Made by a program: the position numbers and the translations under genes. The notes under the pieces are model-generated. The model saw only the letters and a list, made by a program, of their open reading frames with translations, was not told the DNA's origin and did not search any database. 5,265 nt of DNA, from the NCBI GenBank assembly GCA_966210935.1, contig CBIHLX010000053.1, positions 1 through 5,265 on the forward strand, written 5' to 3'. Positions within the stretch are counted from its first letter, which is position 1, and each line of letters opens with the position of its first letter. The DNA is from CBIHLX01 sp966210935 (GTDB lineage: Bacteria; Patescibacteriota; Saccharimonadia; Saccharimonadales; Saccharimonadaceae). This document shows positions 1 through 4,224 of this stretch, piece by piece.

Positions 1-131
1 GTGGCGATAACTCTACCGAAAAGATAGCCCTCAGGAAGCTTCATGGAGAAAATATCTCCCGGCAGGACTTTCTTGCGTGATGGTGTTTGTAGCTGGAATA
101 GTAGCGGTGTTTCTTCTGCAGGTAGAGTCAT
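1..131 (-). CDS. Imm26-like immunity protein, N-terminal part
   Basis: Read on the minus strand from ATG at 131; 43 codons are visible before the left window edge cuts the gene. After a short polar N-terminus comes a segment with PGDIF at residues 25-29 and GYLFGRVIA at 35-43. This PGDIF...LP-G-Y-FGRV pattern resembles, from memory, the start of Imm26-type immunity proteins, which are thought to neutralise polymorphic toxins in the cytoplasm. Many family members stand alone without a toxin, and no toxin is visible here. The gene follows the acetyltransferase gene on the same strand with 41 bases between them. No Shine-Dalgarno precedes the ATG; instead a perfect TATAAT ends 11 bases upstream, so the mRNA may have almost no leader. 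The family call rests on about 20 residues; another small beta-rich protein is possible. Confidence 0.55.
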   Translation of the reverse strand, partial: MTLPAEETPLLFQLQTPSRKKVLPGDIFSMKLPEGYLFGRVIA

Positions 132-142
132 ATGTACCTAAG

Positions 143-148
143 ATTATA
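143..148 (-). promoter_or_regulatory. -10 box of the Imm26-like gene
   Basis: Perfect TATAAT on the minus strand, 11 bases before the ATG at 131. Transcription would start roughly at 135-137, leaving only a few untranslated bases. No good -35 hexamer is found 16-18 bases upstream, so the assignment rests on the -10 match and its position in the short gap between the two genes. Confidence 0.4.
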
Positions 149-157
149 CATCAGTGG

Positions 158-174
158 AAGAGCTGAGTGCTCTT
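158..174. other. Short stem-loop at the end of the GNAT gene
   Basis: AAGAGC (158-163) and GCTCTT (169-174) form a perfect 6-bp stem around a 5-base loop, starting at the acetyltransferase stop codon. Read on the minus strand it is followed by TTCC rather than a T-tract, so at best it is a weak terminator or a 3'-end stabiliser. Confidence 0.3.
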
Positions 175-613
175 AGGACGCAGCCTCCCTAAATAGACTG
201 TCGCCAGTTGCCTTGAAGCCCGACCGTATCATCGAGTCGCGAAATGGGTTAGTGTCGGCTAACTCAGCGTACAGATAACTGACGCCGATGCGATCTGCTG
301 CCTTTAGTAACTCCAACATAATGGCAGCGCCTATCCCCTTGTGTTGATGCGCTGGACTAACAACCAGGTCACATAGGACGGCGTGGCGGACATTGCCAGC
401 AAGGCAAGCCACGCCCACAAGATTAGACTCGGAGTCACGTACGCCGATAACGGCCAATGACTGCTCGATACAGGTCTGCCATCGTTCGCGCGTGTCACCC
501 CTCCAGTTAATTGATTCACGCAAAGTAATAATTTCAGTCGCCGTAACACTCTTCTCGTCAGTAAAGTAATATCGATCTGGTAGATTTGCGCCTACAAATG
601 CATTCTCTGTCAT
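173..613 (-). CDS. GNAT family N-acetyltransferase
   Basis: A complete 146-residue protein of typical size for a single-domain GNAT enzyme, which moves the acetyl group of acetyl-CoA to an amine. The acetyl-CoA motif A is clear: a hydrophobic strand (LCDLVVSP, 80-87) followed by QHKGIG (90-95), matching the family's Q/R-x-x-G-x-G/A loop, and a helix. The C-terminal part ends in the usual RSGFKATG strand (130-137). An earlier helix-rich section (25-50) and the strand LAVIGVRD (53-60) also fit. The substrate cannot be told; antibiotics, small amines and protein N-termini are all possible. The frame upstream of the ATG at 613 holds no other start before a stop. No Shine-Dalgarno is present, but TATGAT ends six bases before the ATG, suggesting a leaderless mRNA. 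It may be co-transcribed with the downstream Imm26-like gene. Confidence 0.85.
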   Translation of the reverse strand: MTENAFVGANLPDRYYFTDEKSVTATEIITLRESINWRGDTRERWQTCIEQSLAVIGVRDSESNLVGVACLAGNVRHAVLCDLVVSPAHQHKGIGAAIMLELLKAADRIGVSYLYAELADTNPFRDSMIRSGFKATGDSLFREAAS

Positions 614-619
614 AGCTTC

Positions 620-625
620 ATCATA
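620..625 (-). promoter_or_regulatory. -10 box of the GNAT gene
   Basis: TATGAT on the minus strand lies six bases before the ATG at 613, which places the expected transcription start at or next to the A of the start codon. No convincing -35 element is seen. The spacing, repeated at two other genes in this window, is the main support. Confidence 0.4.
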
Positions 626-918
626 CCAAACAACACTCGTTCCTTTACGCTAGCTCAATCTCTAGTGCGCAATATATAAGATACCCCCACTTAGTCCTCT
701 TGTGACTAGTTAGTAAACAATAGTCAGTACTTTATCATTTTCGGCGTCACGAGAGGCCCTCACTTCAAATTGCAGGGGCACGTGATGGCTCGAGTCGTTA
801 ATAATGTGACTTAAAAGTTTGGGGAGAAAATGGCTAGCTCGACCAATTTAGAATTGTTCTCAATAGTATTCATTGATAACAGAGGTCGCAGAAGCAATTC
901 GGCGACTTTTTTCATGTC
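626..918. other. Gene-poor stretch
   Basis: About 290 bases without a supportable gene. It holds a 6-bp inverted repeat, TGACTA (703-708) and TAGTCA (721-726), and a weak GC-rich fold around 745-787. A 30-codon plus-strand ORF (830-922) starts only three bases after GGGGAG, too close for a normal ribosome site. Nothing here resembles a tRNA, rRNA or known riboswitch. Confidence 0.5.
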
Positions 919-946
919 TTGATGGCTTTAAGAGAGCAACTAAAAT
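919..946 (+). promoter_or_regulatory. Candidate sigma-70 promoter facing the hairpin region
   Basis: TTGATG (919-924) and TAAAAT (941-946) are separated by 16 bases, a fair match to TTGACA/TATAAT. Transcription would begin near 953 and read into two hairpins that end at 1135. No protein-coding gene lies ahead of it, so if real it makes a non-coding RNA or an antisense transcript against the 3' end of the DUF305-like gene. Confidence 0.3.
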
Positions 947-1044
947 CCGTCGCCCACCCCTGTGGTTCGAATAGCATTCTTTCAGGTGTCAAAAACGCAA
1001 ATAAAAATACAACACCCTCCTAGCCCTACCTCTGTTAGTGTGAC

Positions 1045-1073
1045 ATTGGTGCTGTAATGACGACAGCACCGAT
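1045..1073. repeat. 11-bp inverted repeat / hairpin
   Basis: Arms 1045-1055 and 1063-1073 pair over 11 positions, eight of them a perfect GGTGCTGT/ACAGCACC core, with one G-T wobble position and a 7-base loop. It has no T-tract on either side, so it is not a simple terminator. It lies just beyond the terminator of the DUF305 operon. Confidence 0.6.
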
Positions 1074-1103
1074 TGGTACACCTAGCTGCTGGCGAGAGGC
1101 ACA

Positions 1104-1135
1104 AAAGAAGGCACCGATAACTCAGTACCTTCTTT
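1104..1135 (-). terminator. Rho-independent terminator of the DUF305 operon
   Basis: AAAGAAGGCAC (1104-1114) and GTACCTTCTTT (1125-1135) form an 11-bp stem with one wobble and a 10-base loop, starting 21 bases after the stop codon of the last operon gene. On the minus strand the 3' arm ends in TTCTTTTG, giving the required U-rich run. The stem is nearly symmetrical, so it can also stop plus-strand transcription. Confidence 0.7.
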
Positions 1136-1156
1136 GCATAGTTTCAGTAGAGAAGC

Positions 1157-1579
1157 CTAGTGACTCATTCCTGCAGCTCGCATCAGCCCGTAAAGCCTAC
1201 TGACGATATCCTGATTGATGTCGATTTGCTCCTGGGCTATCTGCTTGACCTCTGGCTGCGTCGCCTTATCTTTTGCCTGGCGCGCCATCGCAATCTCGTT
1301 ATTCCGCATCAGGATCAGATAGTTCACATACCGCCAGCCGGTGCCATCACCTGCTGGCAAACTTTGTAGCTCATCAGCCATATCCGGAGGCGTCATATTG
1401 AAACCGGATGCTTTATCTGCGGTGCGAGTCGCGTTACCTTGCTGTACTTTCTCAGTTCCAGTATTCGTAACTGCAGTTTGAGATGTCGCGGCATGCTGCT
1501 TGTGAAGTAGGTAGCCGCCGGCACCGCCAACGACCAAAGTAGCGACAACTAGGATTGATGTTCCAATAATCTTGCCCAT
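1157..1579 (-). CDS. Membrane-anchored DUF305-like protein lacking the HH motif
   Basis: A 140-residue protein. Residues 4-24 form a glycine-rich hydrophobic segment, so it is probably tethered to the membrane with the rest outside. Residues 31-60 are a polar linker. Residues 83-135 align by eye with a DUF305 helical repeat of the upstream neighbour: the EVK near the middle, the following alanine and the conserved Met match, but the HHE triplet is replaced by MRN. It ends in MSH, recalling the neighbour's MQH tail. The start chosen is ATG at 1579: the neighbour's stop codon forms TAGGA seven bases before it, a good coupled ribosome site. An upstream in-frame ATG at 1624 would only add 15 residues overlapping the neighbour. 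Last gene of the operon; function unknown, perhaps a partner or regulator of the DUF305 protein. Confidence 0.75.
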   Translation of the reverse strand: MGKIIGTSILVVATLVVGGAGGYLLHKQHAATSQTAVTNTGTEKVQQGNATRTADKASGFNMTPPDMADELQSLPAGDGTGWRYVNYLILMRNNEIAMARQAKDKATQPEVKQIAQEQIDINQDIVSRLYGLMRAAGMSH

Positions 1580-1586
1580 AAAAATC

Positions 1587-2273
1587 CTAGTGCTGCATAC
1601 CTGACATGCTTGATGACGAATCACTAACGGTGGATGCGTAGCCCCAATTCTTCTGCCACTGCTTCATCTGGGCGATCTCACGCTCCTGGGCAGAAATGAC
1701 CATGACGGCAAGATCTTTAACCTCAGCATGCGATGCATTTGCATCCGCGTACTTCGACATCTCGACGGCCTGCTCGTGATGAACAACCATGAGCTCCAGG
1801 AATTTCTTGTCGAACGCGGCCCCGGTAAGATCGATCAACTCCGTGCCCATATTCATCATGTCGCCCGACATACTGTTGGCCATGCCACTGTGGCTACCGT
1901 GGCCACCCATGGTCTGCTCGTAGCCCCACTCCGTCTGCCAAGTTCGCATCTTCGCGATCTCTTGGCTTTGAGTTTTTATAATATCCTGCGCCATAGCTTT
2001 TAGTTCTTGGCGTTCCGCTGCACCGTTTGCCATTTCGGCCATATTGACCGCCCCTTCATGATGCGCAATCATGTCAGCGATATAGGCCTCATCGAACGCC
2101 TCGCCCTTGAGGGTAGCGAACTTATTGTCATCGCCTTGGGCAACATCAGCTGATGAACTAGCCTGCTGCTGGCTCTTGTCAGACGCTTGCTTAGTGGTCA
2201 CGAAGTACCAGGTTGCCACACCGGCAACTGCAACGATAGCGAGTGAGAGAATAATTTTGTTAGTACGTGTCAT
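1587..2273 (-). CDS. DUF305 protein with two HH repeats
   Basis: A 228-residue exported or membrane-anchored protein. Residues 7-25 form the hydrophobic N-terminal segment and 26-50 a Gln/Ser-rich linker. Two DUF305 helical repeats follow: about 60-118 with HHEGAVNM from His71-His72, and about 154-212 with HHEQAVEM from His165-His166. Each ends in W-x-x-x-WGY. DUF305 domains are ferritin-like helical bundles whose paired histidines are thought to bind metal. The linker between repeats (122-142) and the tail (222-228) are rich in Met, His and Gly, as in copper-binding proteins. AAGGA lies eight bases before the ATG at 2273. It is the middle gene of a minus-strand operon: 45 bases after the Cys/His protein gene and seven before the DUF305-like gene. 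Copper or other metal binding outside the cell is an inference. Confidence 0.9.
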   Translation of the reverse strand: MTRTNKIILSLAIVAVAGVATWYFVTTKQASDKSQQQASSSADVAQGDDNKFATLKGEAFDEAYIADMIAHHEGAVNMAEMANGAAERQELKAMAQDIIKTQSQEIAKMRTWQTEWGYEQTMGGHGSHSGMANSMSGDMMNMGTELIDLTGAAFDKKFLELMVVHHEQAVEMSKYADANASHAEVKDLAVMVISAQEREIAQMKQWQKNWGYASTVSDSSSSMSGMQH

Positions 2274-2318
2274 AGAATCCTTTCCTTAATTTAGATGAGC
2301 TAAGGTTGAAGGAGTACA

Positions 2319-2681
2319 CTATAAGCCGGTGGAATAATAGCCACTCAATAGTGGAATGTCAGGCGGAAGCCAGCTGCTTTGTTGCCAGATTCTACCGTCA
2401 TAAAGAAGACCGATACCCATTGCCTCAATACTGATGTTTTGGACAGGAAAGGCCGAAGCTTCCTTCGAAGGCTCGTCATCTTGGTGCTCGATATCGGCCG
2501 GCTGATTCTTTCGCCGGTCGAGCACCGCCTGGCAAACAGTTTGGCAACTCACATCACCCGTGTGCTGTGAATGCATGGAGTGGAAGGATAGACTGCGCGC
2601 CACTGGCGAATACAGGTGAACAATCCCCAGAATGGCGACAATAAAGGCGAAACCAGCAATAGAGGTTATGCGCTTATGCAT
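2319..2681 (-). CDS. Small membrane-anchored protein with a His/Met/Cys cluster
   Basis: A 120-residue protein that I do not recognise. Residues 7-23 are hydrophobic and follow a basic N-terminus, giving a signal anchor with the remainder outside. Just after it lies a dense metal-ligand pattern: His34, Met36, His37, His40, then Cys46 and Cys50 in a C-x3-C. Residues 55-75 are charged, and the C-terminal 40 residues are hydrophobic/aromatic, with two Trp and four Tyr. It is first in an operon with two DUF305-type proteins, which supports a role in binding or sensing a soft metal at the cell surface, though this is not shown. TATAAT ends seven bases before the ATG at 2681 and no Shine-Dalgarno is visible, so the operon mRNA is probably leaderless. 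Confidence 0.7.
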   Translation of the reverse strand: MHKRITSIAGFAFIVAILGIVHLYSPVARSLSFHSMHSQHTGDVSCQTVCQAVLDRRKNQPADIEHQDDEPSKEASAFPVQNISIEAMGIGLLYDGRIWQQSSWLPPDIPLLSGYYSTGL

Positions 2682-2688
2682 TACTTCT

Positions 2689-2694
2689 ATTATA
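2689..2694 (-). promoter_or_regulatory. -10 box of the DUF305 operon
   Basis: Perfect TATAAT on the minus strand, seven bases before the ATG at 2681. Transcription would start at or next to the start codon. The -35 region is poor; CCGACA occurs at a longer than usual spacing of about 19 bases. A 6-bp inverted repeat further upstream, TTATCG (2731-2736) and CGATAA (2747-2752), could be a regulator site, but this is speculative. Confidence 0.45.
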
Positions 2695-2842
2695 ACATTC
2701 TCGATTGCACCCCTGTCGGACGTACCGCCATTATCGACATACCAACCGATAACCGTTATTTCTTAGGCGTCTATTTCGTCACGCACACTACGTTCATTGC
2801 TCGTCCAACCCGCATACGGATTCATGCACCTATGCAAGATTA

Positions 2843-2871
2843 TTGTGTAACCATAAACAATTCAGTATAAT
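2843..2871 (+). promoter_or_regulatory. Sigma-70-like promoter of the YjzC-like gene
   Basis: TTGTGT (2843-2848) and a perfect TATAAT (2866-2871) are spaced by exactly 17 bases. The expected start is near 2878, giving a leader of about 120 bases before the ATG at 3000. The rest of 2695-2990, between the divergent operon and this gene, holds no supportable gene. Confidence 0.55.
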
Positions 2872-2999
2872 TACCTCAAGCCATCCGGCACCAAGACTGA
2901 GCGACAATCTTCGTAGCTTATAGCGCGGCAAACAGGGGCTGCAACATAATGCAGCGGCTGACCGTCGAATCAGTCTAATTTTGGGAGGTGTTAGCAATC

Positions 3000-3188
3000 A
3001 TGCCAAACACTCAAAACTTACGACCAGGCCAGAGAGCGCCACGTTCGGGACAATATGAAGTTGTTGGACCACGTGGTGGCCAGACAGGACAAGAGGTAAC
3101 ATCAGTTCGACTGAAACCACTACCTCCAACTCCTAAGCCAGGACAATCGTACGTTCTCGTTGATCCAACGAAGCACCGTACGAAGTAG
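3000..3188 (+). CDS. YjzC-like small protein
   Basis: A 62-residue protein. LRPGQRAPRSGQYEVVGPRGG (from residue 7, two short blocks) and LPPTPKPGQSYVLVDPTKH (41-59) match my memory of the YjzC-like family, small soluble proteins of about 60 residues and unknown function found in many bacteria. No Cys, no membrane segment; Pro and Gly are abundant, so it may be a compact beta fold or partly disordered. The start is ATG at 3000, preceded by GGGAGGTG at 2983-2990, a very strong ribosome site nine bases away. An upstream in-frame GTG at 2988 overlaps that site and is rejected. The gene is alone in its transcript, with its own promoter (2843-2871) and terminator (3235-3262). Function unknown. Confidence 0.75.
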   Translation: MPNTQNLRPGQRAPRSGQYEVVGPRGGQTGQEVTSVRLKPLPPTPKPGQSYVLVDPTKHRTK

Positions 3189-3199
3189 TCCCTACTTCG
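3181..3199. repeat. Stem-loop over the YjzC-like stop codon
   Basis: CGAAGTAG (3181-3188) and CTACTTCG (3192-3199) form a perfect 8-bp stem with a 3-base loop; the stop codon TAG lies in the left arm. No T-run follows, so it is more likely an mRNA 3'-end structure than a terminator. Confidence 0.5.
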
Positions 3200-3234
3200 G
3201 TCGCCGGATGGCGGAAATCATCCCATAATCCACG

Positions 3235-3262
3235 CCCCGCCTTACTGCGGGGTTTCCTTTTG
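3235..3262 (+). terminator. Rho-independent terminator of the YjzC-like gene
   Basis: CCCCGC (3235-3240) and GCGGGG (3247-3252) form a perfect GC-rich 6-bp stem with a 6-base loop, followed by TTTCCTTTTG. A classic intrinsic terminator, about 45 bases after the stop codon. Confidence 0.85.
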
Positions 3263-3263
3263 C

Positions 3264-3290
3264 CTAAGAAAAGAAGCCCCTTTCGGGGCT
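3264..3290 (-). terminator. Rho-independent terminator, minus strand
   Basis: AGCCCC (3275-3280) and GGGGCT (3285-3290) pair around a 4-base loop that reads GAAA on the minus strand, a stable GNRA tetraloop. The minus-strand 3' side continues TTCTTTTCTT, a proper U-tract, while the plus-strand side has none. It therefore stops transcription coming from the right and marks the end of a real minus-strand transcript, the one carrying the 16-codon ORF. Confidence 0.8.
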
Positions 3291-3294
3291 CCTG

Positions 3295-3345
3295 TTACTT
3301 CAGCACAATGCCCGGTATGACATTACGACGTGGTCGGGTATCCAT
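3295..3345 (-). CDS. 16-residue micro-ORF with strong ribosome site
   Basis: The minus strand encodes MDTRPRRNVIPGIVLK followed by TAA. An ideal Shine-Dalgarno, AAGGAG, lies six bases before the ATG, and a clean intrinsic terminator begins about five bases after the stop. This signal-ORF-signal order is unlikely by chance and suggests a translated short peptide, basic in its first half and hydrophobic at its end. An in-frame GTG at 3363 would give 22 residues but overlaps the ribosome site. No promoter is evident upstream. It could be a free micro-protein, a leader peptide whose downstream gene has been lost, or the remnant 3' end of a longer gene. I do not recognise the peptide, and the strand is opposite to both neighbouring genes. 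Confidence 0.4.
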   Translation of the reverse strand: MDTRPRRNVIPGIVLK

Positions 3346-3351
3346 AGCTAA

Positions 3352-3357
3352 CTCCTT
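3352..3357 (-). promoter_or_regulatory. Shine-Dalgarno of the 16-residue ORF
   Basis: AAGGAG on the minus strand, six bases before the ATG at 3345. It is one of the best ribosome sites in the window and the main reason to consider the micro-ORF real. A second one, TAGGAGG (3387-3393), has no start codon at a suitable distance. Confidence 0.5.
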
Positions 3358-3398
3358 TCTCACTTGGAAGGCTTCTACTAACGCTGCCTCCTATCCGC

Positions 3399-3460
3399 AA
3401 TCTAACCGACTATGCCCATCAAAAACAGTCTGTTTTTTAGCTTGTGTGCTACGTTAGATT
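3399..3460. repeat. Nested inverted repeats upstream of the micro-ORF
   Basis: AATCTAAC (3399-3406) and GTTAGATT (3453-3460) are perfect 8-bp arms. Near the middle, AAAAACAG (3421-3428) and CTGTTTTT (3430-3437) form a second perfect 8-bp palindrome around one base. On the minus strand this lies ahead of the micro-ORF, so it may be a folded leader, an AT-rich terminator for upstream transcription or a protein-binding palindrome. Confidence 0.45.
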
Positions 3461-3544
3461 AAGGACACCATATTCTCTTAATAAACTTATGCTTGCAAAG
3501 AACTCCCTCTTGGCTCATAACTGTTCCCAGTCACCACCTCTTTT

Positions 3545-3618
3545 GCGGTGTAGAGATCCTGGCTTCTTCGAGCCCAGATCCCTGCACCGTGCAGGCAGTC
3601 AGGCGATTGCCTGCTGAC
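3545..3618 (+). promoter_or_regulatory. Highly structured 5' leader of the 168-aa gene
   Basis: Hairpin 1: 3545-3553 pairs with 3582-3590 (nine pairs, wobbles allowed), then GATC (3555-3558) with GATC (3577-3580), then GGCT (3561-3564) with AGCC (3571-3574), with symmetrical internal loops and a TCTTCG loop. Hairpin 2: GCAGGCA (3591-3597) pairs with TGCCTGC (3608-3614). A rival fold joins CTGCAC (3582-3587) to GTGCAG (3589-3594), breaking the base of hairpin 1 and the left arm of hairpin 2. The ribosome site AGAAGG (3625-3630) follows directly. The layout suits a cis-acting regulatory RNA; no known riboswitch class is recognised and the ligand is unknown. A weak promoter (TTGCAA 3493-3498, CATAAC 3516-3521) lies upstream. 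Confidence 0.45.
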
Positions 3619-3636
3619 AATGAGAGAAGGTGAAGC

Positions 3637-4143
3637 ATGGTTCATCGCATGATTGGGTATGACCTTTCCTACCGGCGCAATGCATTTAGCTCAAAGATTG
3701 ATCCCGACGGGTTGCCGTCACACGCCCTTGAGCTAGCGTTTGAGCAAGCCACAGACGCCGTCAAGAAGGAAAGTGAAGGACAGTGGCTGATCATCAACAA
3801 GGCCACGTTCATCTCTTCCGACTTGAGCTCGACAATTGAACTGACAGTGTATGTCCCTGACCAGGTTCGTCCGCGAGACCAGGTAGTTGCTGCTGTCGCT
3901 CAATTTGAGGCGGCGATCCTCGTGCACCACGGAGTCGTGCTTGACGAGACACTTCGCAGCATTGAGGAGGATGGCCCAAAGTGCGAGATTCCGGCATGTA
4001 GCAAGAAACCCGAGTGGGTACGCCGTACTGCATTCAGCGGCAACCACCTCTTCTGCAAGGTGCATGCAGAGGCAGAAGAGGACTTCGGCGACAACAGTTC
4101 AAACTACATGTTCTGGCAGCAAATAGTGCAAGTCACCACCTAG
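3637..4143 (+). CDS. Unrecognised protein with C-terminal Cys/His zinc-site pattern
   Basis: A 168-residue soluble protein of unknown function. Residues 1-110 look like a mixed alpha/beta domain: strand-like LIINKATFIS (51-60) and IELTVYVP (67-74), and a helix at 80-97. Residues 116-143 contain C-x4-C (116, 121) and, 19 residues on, C-x2-H (140, 143), a treble-clef or knuckle-like zinc pattern; an acidic stretch follows (145-152). No signal peptide or membrane segment. AGAAGG lies six bases before the ATG at 3637, which decides that start over the Met at residue 5. The gene stands alone between a structured leader and a bidirectional terminator. Its GC content is higher than that of the left half of the window, suggesting another origin. 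Nucleic-acid binding by the zinc site is only a guess. Confidence 0.75.
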   Translation: MVHRMIGYDLSYRRNAFSSKIDPDGLPSHALELAFEQATDAVKKESEGQWLIINKATFISSDLSSTIELTVYVPDQVRPRDQVVAAVAQFEAAILVHHGVVLDETLRSIEEDGPKCEIPACSKKPEWVRRTAFSGNHLFCKVHAEAEEDFGDNSSNYMFWQQIVQVTT

Positions 4144-4157
4144 TCCGCACTTCGCGG

Positions 4158-4221
4158 CGAAAAGAGCCCAACCTTCATTGGTTGAGAGCCATTCGTCCGC
4201 TGAAGGTGCGGGCTCTTTTCG
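4158..4221. terminator. Large bidirectional terminator between convergent genes
   Basis: Perfect 12-bp arms CGAAAAGAGCCC (4158-4169) and GGGCTCTTTTCG (4210-4221) enclose a second perfect 7-bp stem, ACCTTCA (4171-4177) and TGAAGGT (4201-4207). The right arm supplies TTTT for plus-strand transcripts and the left arm does the same for minus-strand ones. It sits exactly between the stop of the 168-aa gene (4143) and that of the HTH ORF (4225), so it serves both. Confidence 0.8.
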
Positions 4222-4224
4222 TAT

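Larger units (their letters stand above)
953..1138 (+). ncRNA. Candidate small RNA (unproven)
   Basis: The stretch lies between a plausible plus-strand promoter (919-946) and a stem-loop that can act as a terminator on either strand (1104-1135). It contains a weak GGTGT (985-989)/ACACC (1012-1016) stem, then the strong hairpin at 1045-1073. The octamer GCACCGAT occurs twice (1066-1073 and 1111-1118), so the two 3' hairpins could exchange partners. No ORF with a ribosome site is present. It matches no RNA family known to me; the strand and ends are inferred. Confidence 0.2.
2880..3212. repeat. 10-bp inverted repeat flanking the YjzC-like gene
   Basis: GCCATCCGGC (2880-2889) and its exact reverse complement GCCGGATGGC (3203-3212) stand on either side of the small gene. 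The left copy sits at the predicted transcript start and the right copy just after the stop codon, so the mRNA ends could pair into a closed loop. Chance cannot be excluded. Confidence 0.4.

Noticed and set aside
830..922. 30-codon plus-strand ORF after GGGGAG
   Set aside because: Only three bases separate the purine run from the ATG, there is no clear promoter, and the sequence is not protein-like.
940..975. tRNA-like fragment with GGTTCGAAT (964-972)
   Set aside because: The T-loop motif and preceding bases recall a tRNA 3' half, but neither the T-stem nor the anticodon stem pairs and no acceptor stem is present. At most a decayed remnant.
1580..1624. 15-residue N-terminal extension of the DUF305-like protein
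   Set aside because: It would overlap the upstream gene and put a polar Cys-containing stretch before the signal anchor; the ATG at 1579 has a better ribosome site and spacing.
2616..2870. 84-codon plus-strand ORF across the DUF305 operon promoter
   Set aside because: No ribosome site; it overlaps the well-supported minus-strand gene start and its -10 box, and the product has no recognisable features.
2988..2999. GTG start for the YjzC-like gene
   Set aside because: The GTG lies within the Shine-Dalgarno itself; the ATG at 3000 is correctly spaced and matches the family N-terminus.
3260..3457. 65-codon plus-strand ORF
   Set aside because: It starts inside a terminator pair and lies antisense to the better-signalled micro-ORF; no ribosome site or family features.
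3733..4126. Several ORFs in other frames within the 168-aa gene region
   Set aside because: They lie within one gene that has its own ribosome site and terminator; they are shadows of GC-rich coding sequence without signals of their own.
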